Assembly (NCBI GenBank): GCA_963751615.1 | Contig: CAVVVG010000005.1 | Location: forward strand, 1,054,001 to 1,118,000 | Origin: Palsa-892 sp963751615 | GTDB taxonomy: Bacteria > Pseudomonadota > Alphaproteobacteria > Rhizobiales > Xanthobacteraceae | Direction of reading: 5' to 3' | Length of the DNA: 64,000 bases | Shown here: in pieces, positions 25,189 to 33,910 of the stretch | Layout: each line of letters opens with the position of its first letter | Numbering within the stretch: the stretch's first letter is position 1 | The notes under the pieces: model-generated | The model's database searches: none | Seen by the model: only the letters and a program-made list of their open reading frames with translations | What the model was told of the DNA's origin: nothing | Translations under genes and position numbers: made by a program

Positions 25189-26721
25189 TTATTTCTTCTT
25201 CAAATCTTTCGGCAGACCGAGACCCGGCAATCCGCCAAGCCCCGGCAACTTTCCCGCAAGACCTGGAATACCGGGGGCACTGTGCAAGCCCGGAAATTTC
25301 CCAGAAAGACCTTCGCTTACATGGGTCGGCAATTTTTCTGCCATTTGCGTCAACGCTTCGTGGCTCGGCATCCCGCCGCCCAGGCCGAGCATGTTGCCAA
25401 GACCAGCAAGAGCGCCGCGCTTTCCGCCGCCCATTGCCTTCATCATGTCGGCCATCTGACGGTGCATCTTGAGAAGTTTGTTGATGTCTTCGACCTTAGT
25501 GCCGGAACCTGCTGCGATCCGTTTTTTGCGGCTCGCCTTCAGCAGATCGGGATTCTTGCGCTCCTTGGGAGTCATCGAATCGATGATCGCGGTCTGGCGT
25601 TTCAGGACACGATCATCCAGATTGGCCTCGGCAATTTTATTTTTCATTTTCGCTACACCGGGCAGCATCCCCAGCATCCCGGAAATACCGCCAATTTTTT
25701 TCATTTGATCGAGTTGATCGCGCAAGTCCGAAAGATCGAACTTGCCCGTGCGCATTTTTTCGGCAGCGGCCTTCGCTTTCTCGATATCAACGTTTTCGGT
25801 GGCCTTCTCGACCAGCGAAACAACATCGCCCATGCCAAGAATGCGGCCCGCAATACGCGCCGGATCGAAATCTTCCAACGCGCCCATTCGCTCGCCCGTG
25901 CCGATCAGTTTGATCGGCTTGCCGGTAACGGCGCGCATAGAAAGTGCCGCGCCTCCGCGCCCATCGCCGTCGACGCGCGTCAGTACGATGCCGCTTAGGT
26001 TCAGCCGCTGGTCGAACGCGCGTGCCGTCGCGACTGCATCTTGGCCCGTGAGGCTATCGGCGACGAGCAACACCTCATGCGGTTTCGTCGCTTTCTCGAT
26101 TTCCGCCAATTCTTCCATCAGCTCTTGGTCAAGGGTCACCCGCCCGGCGCTATCGAGCAACACCACGTCGCAGCCCGAAACCCTTGCAACCGCGATTGAG
26201 CGCCTTGCGATCTGCAGTGCACTTTCGCCGGCAACGATAGGAAGCGTATCAACGCCGATTTCCTTGCCGAGAATCGCAAGCTGTTCCATCGCAGCTGGGC
26301 GCCGCGTATCAAGCGAGGCCATCAGCACCTTTCGTTTCATTCGCTCCTTGAGGCGCTTTGCGATTTTCGCGGTCGTGGTCGTTTTGCCCGAACCCTGCAG
26401 ACCTACCATCAGAATCGGCACAGGTGCCGCAGCGGCAAGGTCAATCGGCTTCGCGTCAGAGCCGAGCACGGAAACCAGTTCGTCATGTACGATTTTCACC
26501 ACCATCTGGCCCGGTGTGATCGAACGGATCACGTCGGCGCCAACAGCCCGGGCCATCACCCGGTCGATAAAACCGCGGGCGACTTCAAGCGCGACGTCAG
26601 CTTCGAGGAGCGCCTTGCGTACTTCGCGCAACGCTTCGGTGACGTCGCTCTCCGAAAGAGCACCGCGACGCGTGAGGCGGTCAAGAATTCCGCCAATTTT
26701 TTCCGACAGCGTATCGAACAT
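25189..26721 (-). CDS. ffh: Signal recognition particle protein Ffh (SRP54)
   Basis: GTPase of the signal recognition particle that binds 4.5S RNA and nascent signal sequences, delivering ribosomes to FtsY. From the ATG at 26721 (MFDTLSEKIGGILDRL, the conserved start) it is 510 residues. A 47-residue upstream reading is rejected as non-conserved. The NG domain has GLQGSGKTTTTAK at 107-119, SLDTRRPAAMEQL, LLDSAGR and TRVDGDGRGG. The M domain is Met/Gly-rich (GMLGMLPGVAKM, MHRQMADMMKAMGGG). It is the promoter-proximal gene of ffh-rpsP-rimM-trmD-rplS. Its receptor FtsY is encoded about 4 kb away. Confidence 0.97.
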   Translation of the reverse strand: MFDTLSEKIGGILDRLTRRGALSESDVTEALREVRKALLEADVALEVARGFIDRVMARAVGADVIRSITPGQMVVKIVHDELVSVLGSDAKPIDLAAAAPVPILMVGLQGSGKTTTTAKIAKRLKERMKRKVLMASLDTRRPAAMEQLAILGKEIGVDTLPIVAGESALQIARRSIAVARVSGCDVVLLDSAGRVTLDQELMEELAEIEKATKPHEVLLVADSLTGQDAVATARAFDQRLNLSGIVLTRVDGDGRGGAALSMRAVTGKPIKLIGTGERMGALEDFDPARIAGRILGMGDVVSLVEKATENVDIEKAKAAAEKMRTGKFDLSDLRDQLDQMKKIGGISGMLGMLPGVAKMKNKIAEANLDDRVLKRQTAIIDSMTPKERKNPDLLKASRKKRIAAGSGTKVEDINKLLKMHRQMADMMKAMGGGKRGALAGLGNMLGLGGGMPSHEALTQMAEKLPTHVSEGLSGKFPGLHSAPGIPGLAGKLPGLGGLPGLGLPKDLKKK

Positions 26722-26914
26722 CGTTCCAAACAATTTTGCGCCCGAGGGCGCATCGCGCTGTCGGGCGTTAGCCCCCGGCCTCTGAGGGCTGGTGGGCGGT
26801 GGATCAGGCTCGCGGACTTTCGAGAGCGGGCGGAAACTAGGAGCCGTTACGGACCAAGTCAAGGCATGGCGAAATCAGGGTTTTTTGTCACTTTGGCTGT
26901 GCTAAGGCGAATAG

Positions 26915-27973
26915 ATGAAATTTACCCGTCGCCTGTTGACTGGATTTGCCGCTTTAGAGGCCGCGATCGGCGGCGGTGCAGCAGGGCAATCGCCTCTCAA
27001 CCGCGATTGCGATGGACCCGTTTACGACTATTTCGATGGCTTGCGCTTTTTCGATATTCACGGCTCGCCACCAAAAACTTTTGGCGACCTCTTGCGTTGG
27101 CAGATTTCAAGGACCCGTGCAAAGTGGCCTGCGCATGTCCCCAACGTATCTTTCGACGAACCTCCTGCGCGGGTAGGAAAGGGAATTCGACTTTCCTTCG
27201 TTGGACACGCCTCGGTCCTAATACAGACCGCGGGTCTCAATATCCTAACCGATCCCATCTGGTCCGCGCGTGCCTCACCGGTGAGTTTCGCCGGCCCGAA
27301 ACGAGTACATGATCCAGGAATCAAATTTGACAGTCTGCCGCCGATCGATTTCGTGCTTGTTACCCATTGCCACTACGATCATCTAGACGTTGAGACGCTT
27401 TCTAGGCTTACCGCCAAACACCAACCACGTATCATTACCCCACTGGGCAACGATACGATCATGCGCGCATATGATTCGGCGATCAAAGCGGAAGCCTATG
27501 AGTGGAATCGGCGCGTCGATCTGGGCAGCGGCTTTGCGGTCACGCCGGTGCCGTCCCGCCACTGGTCTGCACGCGGCTTACTCGACCGCAACAAAGCGTT
27601 GTGGTCTGCATTCATGATTGAGACGCCAAACGGAAAAATATATTTTGTTGGCGATTCAGGTTATGGTGAAGGACATCATTTCAAAATGGCGCGCGAACGC
27701 CATGCGCCGATCAAGCTCGCAATTCTTCCCATCGGCGCTTATGAGCCGCGTTGGTTCATGCGCGACCACCATATGAACCCCGAAGAATCGGTACATGCAT
27801 TTCAAGATTGCGGGGCTGAGTTTGCCTTAGCTCACCACTTCGGAACGTTCCGGCTGACGGATGAAGCGATCGACGCGCCACGCGAAGCACTCAAGGCCGC
27901 ACTTGGTTTAGCAAATATTTCCCCTGAGCGATTCCGCGCCATCAATCCGGGGCAAGTCTGGGAAATCGCTTGA
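26915..27973 (+). CDS. MBL-fold metal-dependent hydrolase, NAPE-PLD/UlaG-like, probably exported
   Basis: 352 residues with a metallo-beta-lactamase fold. The metal site motif reads THCHYDHLD near residue 152, with SRHWSARG, GDSGYGEG and HHFGTFRLTDE as the later metal and substrate motifs typical of the NAPE-PLD-like group. The N-terminus (KFTRRLLTGFAALEAAIGGGAAG) looks like a twin-arginine-less signal peptide, though its hydrophobic core is short. It is divergent from ffh, with a 193-bp gap where I see no clear promoter. The substrate is unknown: phosphodiester lipids, lactones or other esters are all possible. Confidence 0.85.
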   Translation: MKFTRRLLTGFAALEAAIGGGAAGQSPLNRDCDGPVYDYFDGLRFFDIHGSPPKTFGDLLRWQISRTRAKWPAHVPNVSFDEPPARVGKGIRLSFVGHASVLIQTAGLNILTDPIWSARASPVSFAGPKRVHDPGIKFDSLPPIDFVLVTHCHYDHLDVETLSRLTAKHQPRIITPLGNDTIMRAYDSAIKAEAYEWNRRVDLGSGFAVTPVPSRHWSARGLLDRNKALWSAFMIETPNGKIYFVGDSGYGEGHHFKMARERHAPIKLAILPIGAYEPRWFMRDHHMNPEESVHAFQDCGAEFALAHHFGTFRLTDEAIDAPREALKAALGLANISPERFRAINPGQVWEIA

Positions 27974-27982
27974 TAACCCGTG

Positions 27983-28573
27983 TTATTTCTTTAACGGCAT
28001 GAAAATATTAATCACGATCTCTTCAGGCTTCGTCGTCAGAGGGTCGGTGACATATTCTTCGATCGAAAGATCTTCAGCTTCAATTTTTTTCGAATCGATG
28101 TAGTTGCTGATCAATTCATAAGTCGAATCCATCGCATCAAATGGCCCCTTGTAAATGAACTTGATTGCCTTTCCGGTCCGCGCAGGACCAACGGAAAGTT
28201 CGCCGACCAATGCTTCCTTGGGTGCGGCCTCAATCGGTAGCGCCGCATCGAACTCAAAACTGTCGTCAGACGTCGAACGATAAATGATCAATGGCGCGCC
28301 AGTCACCTTTAATTGCAGCTTGTCCGCATCCACACGCACCGCTTTAAAAGTCGAGACGATGTTCGCCCAGGCTTCGTCCCAACTCGTCTTAGCTTTTCGC
28401 ATCAGCAAAGTTCGCGCGGGTAGTATCACTTCCTCACCGAAGGGCTCCTGAATTCCACTTTTTGATGACGCGCCTTTCTGCGCATCCTGCGCCGCCGCTC
28501 CAGTGATGAGACAGGTAACCAGGACCGCGGTGGCGAAGGTTGCTTTGGAAGAGAAGCGGGGGAAGATCGTCAT
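27983..28573 (-). CDS. Exported protein with a GyrI/AraC-effector-like domain (tentative)
   Basis: 196 residues. Residues 1-28 form a Sec signal peptide (TFATAVLVTCLITGAAAQ, cleavage before DAQKG). The mature part has a duplicated alpha-beta pattern. YRSTSDDSFEFDAALPIEAAP and KAIKFIYKGPFDAMDSTYELISNYI resemble GyrI-like small-molecule-binding domains (SOUL/GyrI superfamily), and it ends TTKPEEIVINIFMPLKK, which matches the usual final strand. Such domains are normally cytoplasmic, so an exported copy is notable. It ends 10 bp from the convergent MBL-fold gene and is divergent from dapF. The domain call is by eye. Confidence 0.65.
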   Translation of the reverse strand: MTIFPRFSSKATFATAVLVTCLITGAAAQDAQKGASSKSGIQEPFGEEVILPARTLLMRKAKTSWDEAWANIVSTFKAVRVDADKLQLKVTGAPLIIYRSTSDDSFEFDAALPIEAAPKEALVGELSVGPARTGKAIKFIYKGPFDAMDSTYELISNYIDSKKIEAEDLSIEEYVTDPLTTKPEEIVINIFMPLKK

Positions 28574-28715
28574 GACTTTTCCTTACTTAGCGCTTGCGCG
28601 CCCGATCATCCGTCGATCAACTATAGCAAATTCCTAACAACATAGGAATGAACCGGCCGACTCACACACTTACCCCCGATTCTCATATAAGCTCCATTAA
28701 TCGACAAGGATTTTG

Positions 28716-29594
28716 ATGAGCGCCCTGGCAAACCGCCCTTTCGTCAAGATGAATGGTCTCGGCAACGAGATTGTTGTCCTCGATTTACGCTCTGACCCCG
28801 TGTCCGTAAATCCAGAGGAGGCACGCGCGCTAGCGCGTCCAAGCGCGCTGCCTTTCGACCAACTAATGATGCTCTATCCGCCGAGGAACCCCGGGACGGA
28901 GGCCTTCATCCGCATCTATAATTCGGATGGCTCAGAGGCCGGGACCTGTGGCAATGGTATGCGCTGTATTGCCGCGCTTGTCGCAGGCATAACGGGCAAG
29001 AAAACTCTCGCTTTTGAAACGGCTGCCGGTCTCATTTCCTGCCGCATTGAGCCTTCGCCCAATACGGTGACGGTCGATATGGGCAAGCCGCGCTTTCGCT
29101 GGGAAGAGATTCCGCTTTCGGAAGAATTCCGTGACACGCGCGCAATCGAGCTACAGGTTGGTCCTATCGATAAACCAATTTTACACTCGCCTTCGGCGGT
29201 GAGCATGGGAAATCCGCACGCAATTTTCTGGGTTGATGATGTAGAAGCTTATGATCTCGCCCGTTTCGGCCCACTACTGGAGAACCATCCGATTTTCCCT
29301 GAACGGGCGAACATCTCGCTTGCCGAGGTCGCGGCGCCCGATCATCTGGTCGTCAAAACCTGGGAACGAGGCGCTGGATTAACACGTGCTTGCGGTTCCG
29401 CCGCGTGCGCTGCAACAGTAGCTGCCGCACGCACAAAACGCACAGGACGTAAAGTTCGTGTGACACTTCCGGGCGGAGACCTGCAAATCGAATGGCGCGA
29501 GAGCGACGATCATGTGCTGATGACCGGCCCGGTCGAAACCGAGTTCGAAGGACGGCTCGAACCCGTAATGCTTAGCACTGCCGATGCGGCTTGA
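28716..29594 (+). CDS. dapF: Diaminopimelate epimerase
   Basis: Interconverts LL- and meso-diaminopimelate for lysine and peptidoglycan synthesis without a cofactor, using two cysteines. The ATG at 28716 follows AAGGA; the TTG immediately before it is less likely. Of 292 residues, the conserved blocks are FVKMNGLGNEIVVLD, SDGSEAGTCGNGMRC with the first catalytic Cys, SMGNPHAIFWVDD, and ERGAGLTRACGSAACA with the second. It begins the dapF-mtaB-ftsY operon. A TATAAG box at 28686-28691 may be its -10. Confidence 0.97.
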   Translation: MSALANRPFVKMNGLGNEIVVLDLRSDPVSVNPEEARALARPSALPFDQLMMLYPPRNPGTEAFIRIYNSDGSEAGTCGNGMRCIAALVAGITGKKTLAFETAAGLISCRIEPSPNTVTVDMGKPRFRWEEIPLSEEFRDTRAIELQVGPIDKPILHSPSAVSMGNPHAIFWVDDVEAYDLARFGPLLENHPIFPERANISLAEVAAPDHLVVKTWERGAGLTRACGSAACAATVAAARTKRTGRKVRVTLPGGDLQIEWRESDDHVLMTGPVETEFEGRLEPVMLSTADAA

Positions 29595-29601
29595 GGAAAC
29601 G

Positions 29602-30861
29602 ATGGGCTTCGAGATCATCACGTTCGGTTGCCGGCTCAATGCGGCAGAGTCCGAAATGATCCGGTGCCAAGCGGAAGCCGCAGGACTTTCGAACACATTT
29701 ATATTCAATTCTTGCGCGGTGACGGCCGAAGCAGTCACGCAAGCCCGTCAAACAATCCGCCGCGTGAAACGCGAGTATCCCGATGCGAAAATCATCGTTA
29801 CTGGATGCGCGGCTCAAACCGAGCCTGCGATGTTCTGCGCCATGCCGGAAGTTGATCGCGTGCTCGGCAATGGAATGAAGACCGCCCCCCAGACCTGGAT
29901 CGATACAAAGCGCGTTTTCGATTTTGACTTCCACCAGCAGGAAAAAGTTCAAGTTGGCGACCTTCAATCGATGAGGGAAACGGCACTTCACCTGTCGCAC
30001 GCCTTTGAGGGCCGCACGCGAGCATTTGTGCAGGTGCAGAACGGATGCAATCATCGCTGCACTTTTTGCATTATTCCTTATGGACGCGGTCCTTCCCGAT
30101 CGGTGCCAATGGGCGACGTAGTCGCACAGGTGCGGAAGCTGGTCGAAAAAGAATTTCGAGAAATCGTTTTAACGGGCGTCGATCTTACTGCATGGGGTCT
30201 TGACCTTCCGGGCAAGCCTCGCCTGGGCACGTTGGTGCGTGCGATTCTCAAACATGTGCCTGAGCTCCCACGACTTCGTCTCTCGTCGATCGATTCTATC
30301 GAAGCCGACCGCGATCTGCTGATCGCGCTAGTGGAGGAAAGTCGTCTGATGCCTCATCTACACCTGTCATTGCAGGCGGGCGATGATTTGATTCTGAAGC
30401 GCATGAAGCGCCGCCACTCGCGCGCCAATGCAATTGCATTTTGTGAGGAAGCGCGGCGGCTGCGTCCGGACATCGTTTTCGGTGCCGACCTAATCGCGGG
30501 ATTTCCAACCGAGACCAAGGAACAGTTCCACAATTCCGAATCCCTGATCGAAGATTGTGGATTGACGTTCCTTCACGTCTTTCCTTTTTCACCCCGCCCG
30601 CAAACGCCTGCGGCCCGGATGCCGCAAATTCCGCGGGATGTCGTCAAAGACCGCGCCCGGCGACTGAGGGGGAAAGGTGAAATTGCCTTGCGCCGCCATC
30701 TTGCGAGCGCTATCGGCCACCGTCGCTGGGTACTGGTGGAGCACAAACACGCCCGCAGCGAAGACTTCACCGAAGTAAATTTAGCCCGGCCCGAAACGCC
30801 CGGTTTAATTCTCGAAGTCACAATTTCCGGCCATGACGGCCGGAGGCTTTTGGCTGCATGA
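29602..30861 (+). CDS. mtaB: tRNA N6-threonylcarbamoyladenosine(37) methylthiotransferase MtaB
   Basis: Radical-SAM enzyme adding a methylthio group to t6A37 of tRNAs. From the ATG at 29602 (MGFEIITFGCRLNAAE) it is 419 residues. The N-terminal UPF0004 domain carries cluster cysteines in FGCRLN, NSCAVTAEA and TGCAAQ. The radical-SAM CxxxCxxC site is CNHRCTFCIIPYGRGPSRS, followed by GVDLTAWG and a C-terminal TRAM-like region. The NSCAV and GCRLN forms favour MtaB over MiaB or RimO. The stop overlaps the ftsY start (ATGA). Confidence 0.93.
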   Translation: MGFEIITFGCRLNAAESEMIRCQAEAAGLSNTFIFNSCAVTAEAVTQARQTIRRVKREYPDAKIIVTGCAAQTEPAMFCAMPEVDRVLGNGMKTAPQTWIDTKRVFDFDFHQQEKVQVGDLQSMRETALHLSHAFEGRTRAFVQVQNGCNHRCTFCIIPYGRGPSRSVPMGDVVAQVRKLVEKEFREIVLTGVDLTAWGLDLPGKPRLGTLVRAILKHVPELPRLRLSSIDSIEADRDLLIALVEESRLMPHLHLSLQAGDDLILKRMKRRHSRANAIAFCEEARRLRPDIVFGADLIAGFPTETKEQFHNSESLIEDCGLTFLHVFPFSPRPQTPAARMPQIPRDVVKDRARRLRGKGEIALRRHLASAIGHRRWVLVEHKHARSEDFTEVNLARPETPGLILEVTISGHDGRRLLAA

Positions 30862-31799
30862 GCTCCGAAAATTCGGTCTGGCGGCGTCTAACAACGGGAC
30901 TTTCCCGCAGCGCATCTCGTATTGGCGAAGGCATCGCCAATCTGGGACGCCGGAAACTCGACGCTAGCTTGCTCCAATCGCTCGAAGAATTATTGATCGA
31001 AGCGGATCTCGGCGCGGAGACAGCCACGAAAGTCGTTAAAGCCATGGTCCACGCGCGGACCGATCATGAAATGAACGCAGACGAGATCAAAACGTTAGTC
31101 GCGGTCGAAATTGAAAAGATCATCGCTCCAACCGAAAAGGTCTTTTCGATTGACGTATCTAAAAAGCCTTTTGTCATTCTCGGCATCGGCGTTAACGGCT
31201 CTGGCAAGACCACAACTTTAGGAAAGCTCGCCGCTCGTTGGAAATCGGAGAACAAGCGGATAACGCTCGCAGCCGCTGATACATTTCGCGCAGCGGCGAT
31301 CGATCAATTGATCATTTGGGGCAAGCGCGCAAACGTGGACGTAATCGCAAAAGCCCCTGGTGCCGATCCGGCCGGAGTCGCTTTCGAAGCACTTGAGAAG
31401 GCCCGTGCGGAAAAGAGCGACGTTCTTCTGATTGATACGGCCGGACGACTCCAAAACAAATCCGCGCTCATGGACGAGCTTGAGAAAATCAATCGCGTAC
31501 TCAAAAAGCTCGACCCCACAGCGCCCCATGCCGTACTGCTCGTTCTTGATGCGACGGTCGGCCAGAATGCGCTTTCGCAGGTGGAAGCTTTTACCAGGAT
31601 CGCCGGTGTCACCGGCATTATTCTAACCAAACTCGATGGCACAGCTAAGGGTGGTATCCTTGTCGCAATTGCAGCGCGCTTCGGCTTACCCGTTTATTTT
31701 ATCGGCATCGGCGAAGGCATGGAAGATCTCGCTCCATTTGACGCAAAAGCTTTTTCACGCGCCCTTGTTGGTTTGCCAACCCCGGCTTTCATATCTTGA
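30858..31799 (+). CDS. ftsY: Signal recognition particle receptor FtsY
   Basis: Membrane-associated GTPase that docks Ffh-ribosome complexes at the translocon. The 313-residue protein is compact: the acidic A domain seen in enterobacteria is absent, leaving a short N-terminal amphipathic segment (SVWRRLTTGLSRSASRIGEGI) and the NG domain. GTPase motifs are GIGVNGSGKTTTLGKLA (109-125), AADTFRAAA, IDTAGRLQNK and TKLDGTAKGG, ending GEGMEDLAPFDAKAF. Translationally coupled to mtaB. Confidence 0.97.
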   Translation: MSSENSVWRRLTTGLSRSASRIGEGIANLGRRKLDASLLQSLEELLIEADLGAETATKVVKAMVHARTDHEMNADEIKTLVAVEIEKIIAPTEKVFSIDVSKKPFVILGIGVNGSGKTTTLGKLAARWKSENKRITLAAADTFRAAAIDQLIIWGKRANVDVIAKAPGADPAGVAFEALEKARAEKSDVLLIDTAGRLQNKSALMDELEKINRVLKKLDPTAPHAVLLVLDATVGQNALSQVEAFTRIAGVTGIILTKLDGTAKGGILVAIAARFGLPVYFIGIGEGMEDLAPFDAKAFSRALVGLPTPAFIS

Positions 31800-31830
31800 T
31801 CCCGCGCGCACGAAAAGGCATCAAAGGAAG

Positions 31831-32409
31831 ATGAGCACAACCACAAACCAAAGGGTCAAACTGAACCCACTTGTGAAAATGGGTTTCGACTTCGGCCCAT
31901 TGATTCTATTTTTCTTTGCAAATAACTATCGCGGAATTTTTTTTGCGACGGCAGCATTTATGGTTGCGATTATCGCTGCGCTCGTCGTTCAGTATTTTCT
32001 GATCCGCAGAGTCCCCATAGTCCCTGTCGTCACGGCCGTCATCGTGCTCGTATTCGGCGCATTGACACTGTGGTTGCAGGACGAAACCTTCATCAAGATA
32101 AAGCCAACAATCATTTACACGATGTTCGCGGCCATTCTCTTCACCGGCCTGGCTACCGGCAGGCCATTGTTCGAGCTTGTGCTCGATGGAGCTTTCCATT
32201 TGAAGGAGGAGGGATGGAAGAAGCTGACCTGGCGCTGGGCCTTCTTTTTCCTCGCACTCGCCGGTTTGAACGAGATTCTTTGGCGCGCGGTCTCAACCGA
32301 CACCTGGGTCGCGTTTAAAACATTTGGTTTTCTACCGCTTACGTTGATTTTCGCAATTGCACAGGCGCCACTTTTCATCCGCTATGCGGTTAAGACGCCG
32401 CAATCCTGA
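31831..32409 (+). CDS. yciB: Inner-membrane septation protein A family (YciB/IspZ)
   Basis: 192 residues from the ATG at 31831, which follows AAGGAAG. Upstream in-frame sequence overlaps ftsY and is not conserved. It is an integral membrane protein with about five hydrophobic segments and the family signatures KMGFDFGPLILFFFANNY, GLATGRPLFELVLDGAF and EGWKKLTWRWAFFFLALAGLNEILWR. YciB proteins are linked to envelope integrity and septation in enterobacteria. It follows ftsY by 31 bp. Its stop abuts the convergent ccmG stop. Confidence 0.93.
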   Translation: MSTTTNQRVKLNPLVKMGFDFGPLILFFFANNYRGIFFATAAFMVAIIAALVVQYFLIRRVPIVPVVTAVIVLVFGALTLWLQDETFIKIKPTIIYTMFAAILFTGLATGRPLFELVLDGAFHLKEEGWKKLTWRWAFFFLALAGLNEILWRAVSTDTWVAFKTFGFLPLTLIFAIAQAPLFIRYAVKTPQS

Positions 32410-32961
32410 TCAATTACCGGTCGCTTTCTCGATTTCCTGCTGCAACGCTGAAAGATTTTCTTCTGTAATCGGGCCTACGTGCTTGTAAGCGATTTTTCCG
32501 TCGCGGCCGATGAGAAAGGTCTCTGGCACTCCATACACGCCCCATTCGATCCCGGCCCGCCCATTCGAGTCGACGCCAACTGCGACAAAAGGATTTCCGT
32601 AACGGCCCAAAAATCGCCGTGCGTTTTCAGGTGCGTCTTTATAATTGATTCCAACCAGGCGAAGTCGATTATCGGCCTCAAGTCGCATGAGCTGCGGATG
32701 CTCGGTAAGACACGGAACGCACCACGATGCCCACACATTCACGAGCGTAACCTGTCCCTGAAACGTCGAAGGATCGAAGCCCGGCACTTGAACGTTTTTA
32801 CGAGATAGCCCCTCAAGTGGGGGAAGCAGAAGATTGGGCGCCGGCTTTCCAATCAGTGCTGAAGGTAATTGCGAGGGATCGCCTGAACCGAGGCGAAAAA
32901 AGAAAAGCGCTGCGAGCGCCAAAAAACCCGCTAACGGAAGAGCAATGATAATTCGCCGCAT
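32410..32961 (-). CDS. ccmG: Thiol:disulfide oxidoreductase CcmG/DsbE
   Basis: Membrane-anchored periplasmic thioredoxin-like protein that keeps apocytochrome c cysteines reduced for haem attachment. It is 183 residues: an N-terminal anchor (IIIALPLAGFLALAALFFF), then a thioredoxin fold with the redox motif WASWCVPCLTEHP near residue 80 and the family feature GVDSNGRAGIEWGVYGVPETFLI, including the cis-proline. It is the last gene of ccmA-ccmB-ccmC-ccmD-ccmG in this window. Other ccm genes (E, F, H) are not present here. Confidence 0.96.
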   Translation of the reverse strand: MRRIIIALPLAGFLALAALFFFRLGSGDPSQLPSALIGKPAPNLLLPPLEGLSRKNVQVPGFDPSTFQGQVTLVNVWASWCVPCLTEHPQLMRLEADNRLRLVGINYKDAPENARRFLGRYGNPFVAVGVDSNGRAGIEWGVYGVPETFLIGRDGKIAYKHVGPITEENLSALQQEIEKATGN

Positions 32962-32969
32962 CTTTACCT

Positions 32970-33119
32970 TCAGCGACGCAACGAGCGAGACTCGAGTTCA
33001 TCAAGAGTGCGGCGTTGCGAATGATTATCGATCAAAACCCATAAAATTGTCGCGCCCAGCACAAGCAGCGTAACTGTATATGCTGCTACGATAAAAGCTG
33101 CATGCGGTCCGAGATCCAT
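32970..33119 (-). CDS. ccmD: Haem exporter protein CcmD (49 aa)
   Basis: Short membrane protein that links CcmC and CcmE during release of holo-CcmE. I translated it from the minus strand: MDLGPHAAFIVAAYTVTLLV, then a hydrophobic helix to about residue 30, then a charged tail (DNHSQRRTLDELESRSLRR). Length, one N-out helix and the PHAAFI..AY pattern are typical of CcmD. It starts two bases after the ccmC stop and ends eight bases before the ccmG start, exactly where the family is expected. It is easily missed because of its size. Confidence 0.93.
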   Translation of the reverse strand: MDLGPHAAFIVAAYTVTLLVLGATILWVLIDNHSQRRTLDELESRSLRR

Positions 33120-33121
33120 TG

Positions 33122-33856
33122 TCACTGCGCCTTTACGTTACCGGCCGCGAGAATACGCAATGTGCGCACGCGACGCCGTAAAAGTTCGTTCCGCATGGCC
33201 GCAAGATGCAGTGTCAGAAACAGGGCAACAAATCCCGCAGCTGATATCAACAGCGGGATCAGCATTGATGGATGGATGCTCGGCCCTCCCAGCCGCAGGA
33301 CGGAAGCTTGCTGATGAATCGAAGCCCACCAGTCGACAGAGAACTTCACGATCGGCACATTAACAAACCCCACGAGCGCGAGAATCGCAGCCGCGCGCCC
33401 GGCACGTATCGGATCTTCGACCGCGCGCCACAAAGCAAGCACGCCCAGATAAAGAAGAAAAAGAACAAGAACGGAAGTGAGCCTGGGGTCCCAATCCCAA
33501 TATGTGCCCCAGGTCGGGCGTCCCCATAGTGAACCAGTGAGGAGGCATAAAAAACAAAATACAACACCAATTTGCGCCGCGGCTTTTCCGGCAACGTCTG
33601 CGAGCGGATGCCGCCACACTAATGTGCCGAGCGCGGCGATTGCCATCATGGTGTAAGCGCCGAGCGACAGCCACGCGAAAGGCACGTGGATGTACATTAC
33701 ACGCACCATTTCGCCCTGCTGATAGTCGGCGGGCGCGCGAAATCCCATCACCAGTCCAATACCGATGAGTACCGCCGCTATCAGCGCGAGAGCAGGAATC
33801 AAAACACGCGCGAGCTGCTGAAATCGATGAGGGTTGGCAATATCGATGAATGACAT
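33122..33856 (-). CDS. ccmC: Haem export protein CcmC
   Basis: Six-helix membrane protein of the haem-handling family that delivers haem to CcmE in the periplasm. It is 244 residues. The tryptophan-rich signature WGRPTWGTYWDWDPRLTS is clear near residue 107, with flanking histidines (VMYIHVPFAWLS, WWASIHQQASV) that ligate haem. It lies between ccmB (54-bp gap) and ccmD (2-bp gap). Length and topology are complete. Confidence 0.97.
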   Translation of the reverse strand: MSFIDIANPHRFQQLARVLIPALALIAAVLIGIGLVMGFRAPADYQQGEMVRVMYIHVPFAWLSLGAYTMMAIAALGTLVWRHPLADVAGKAAAQIGVVFCFLCLLTGSLWGRPTWGTYWDWDPRLTSVLVLFLLYLGVLALWRAVEDPIRAGRAAAILALVGFVNVPIVKFSVDWWASIHQQASVLRLGGPSIHPSMLIPLLISAAGFVALFLTLHLAAMRNELLRRRVRTLRILAAGNVKAQ

Positions 33857-33910
33857 GACGTCTGATTATAGGTCCATGATAGCGTACGCAATGGGCGCGC
33901 AGTTGCGCTG

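Noticed and set aside
25742..26785. 347-codon plus-strand frame antisense to ffh
   Set aside because: Ser/Arg-rich shadow of the ffh codons; no conserved motif, while ffh is unmistakable.
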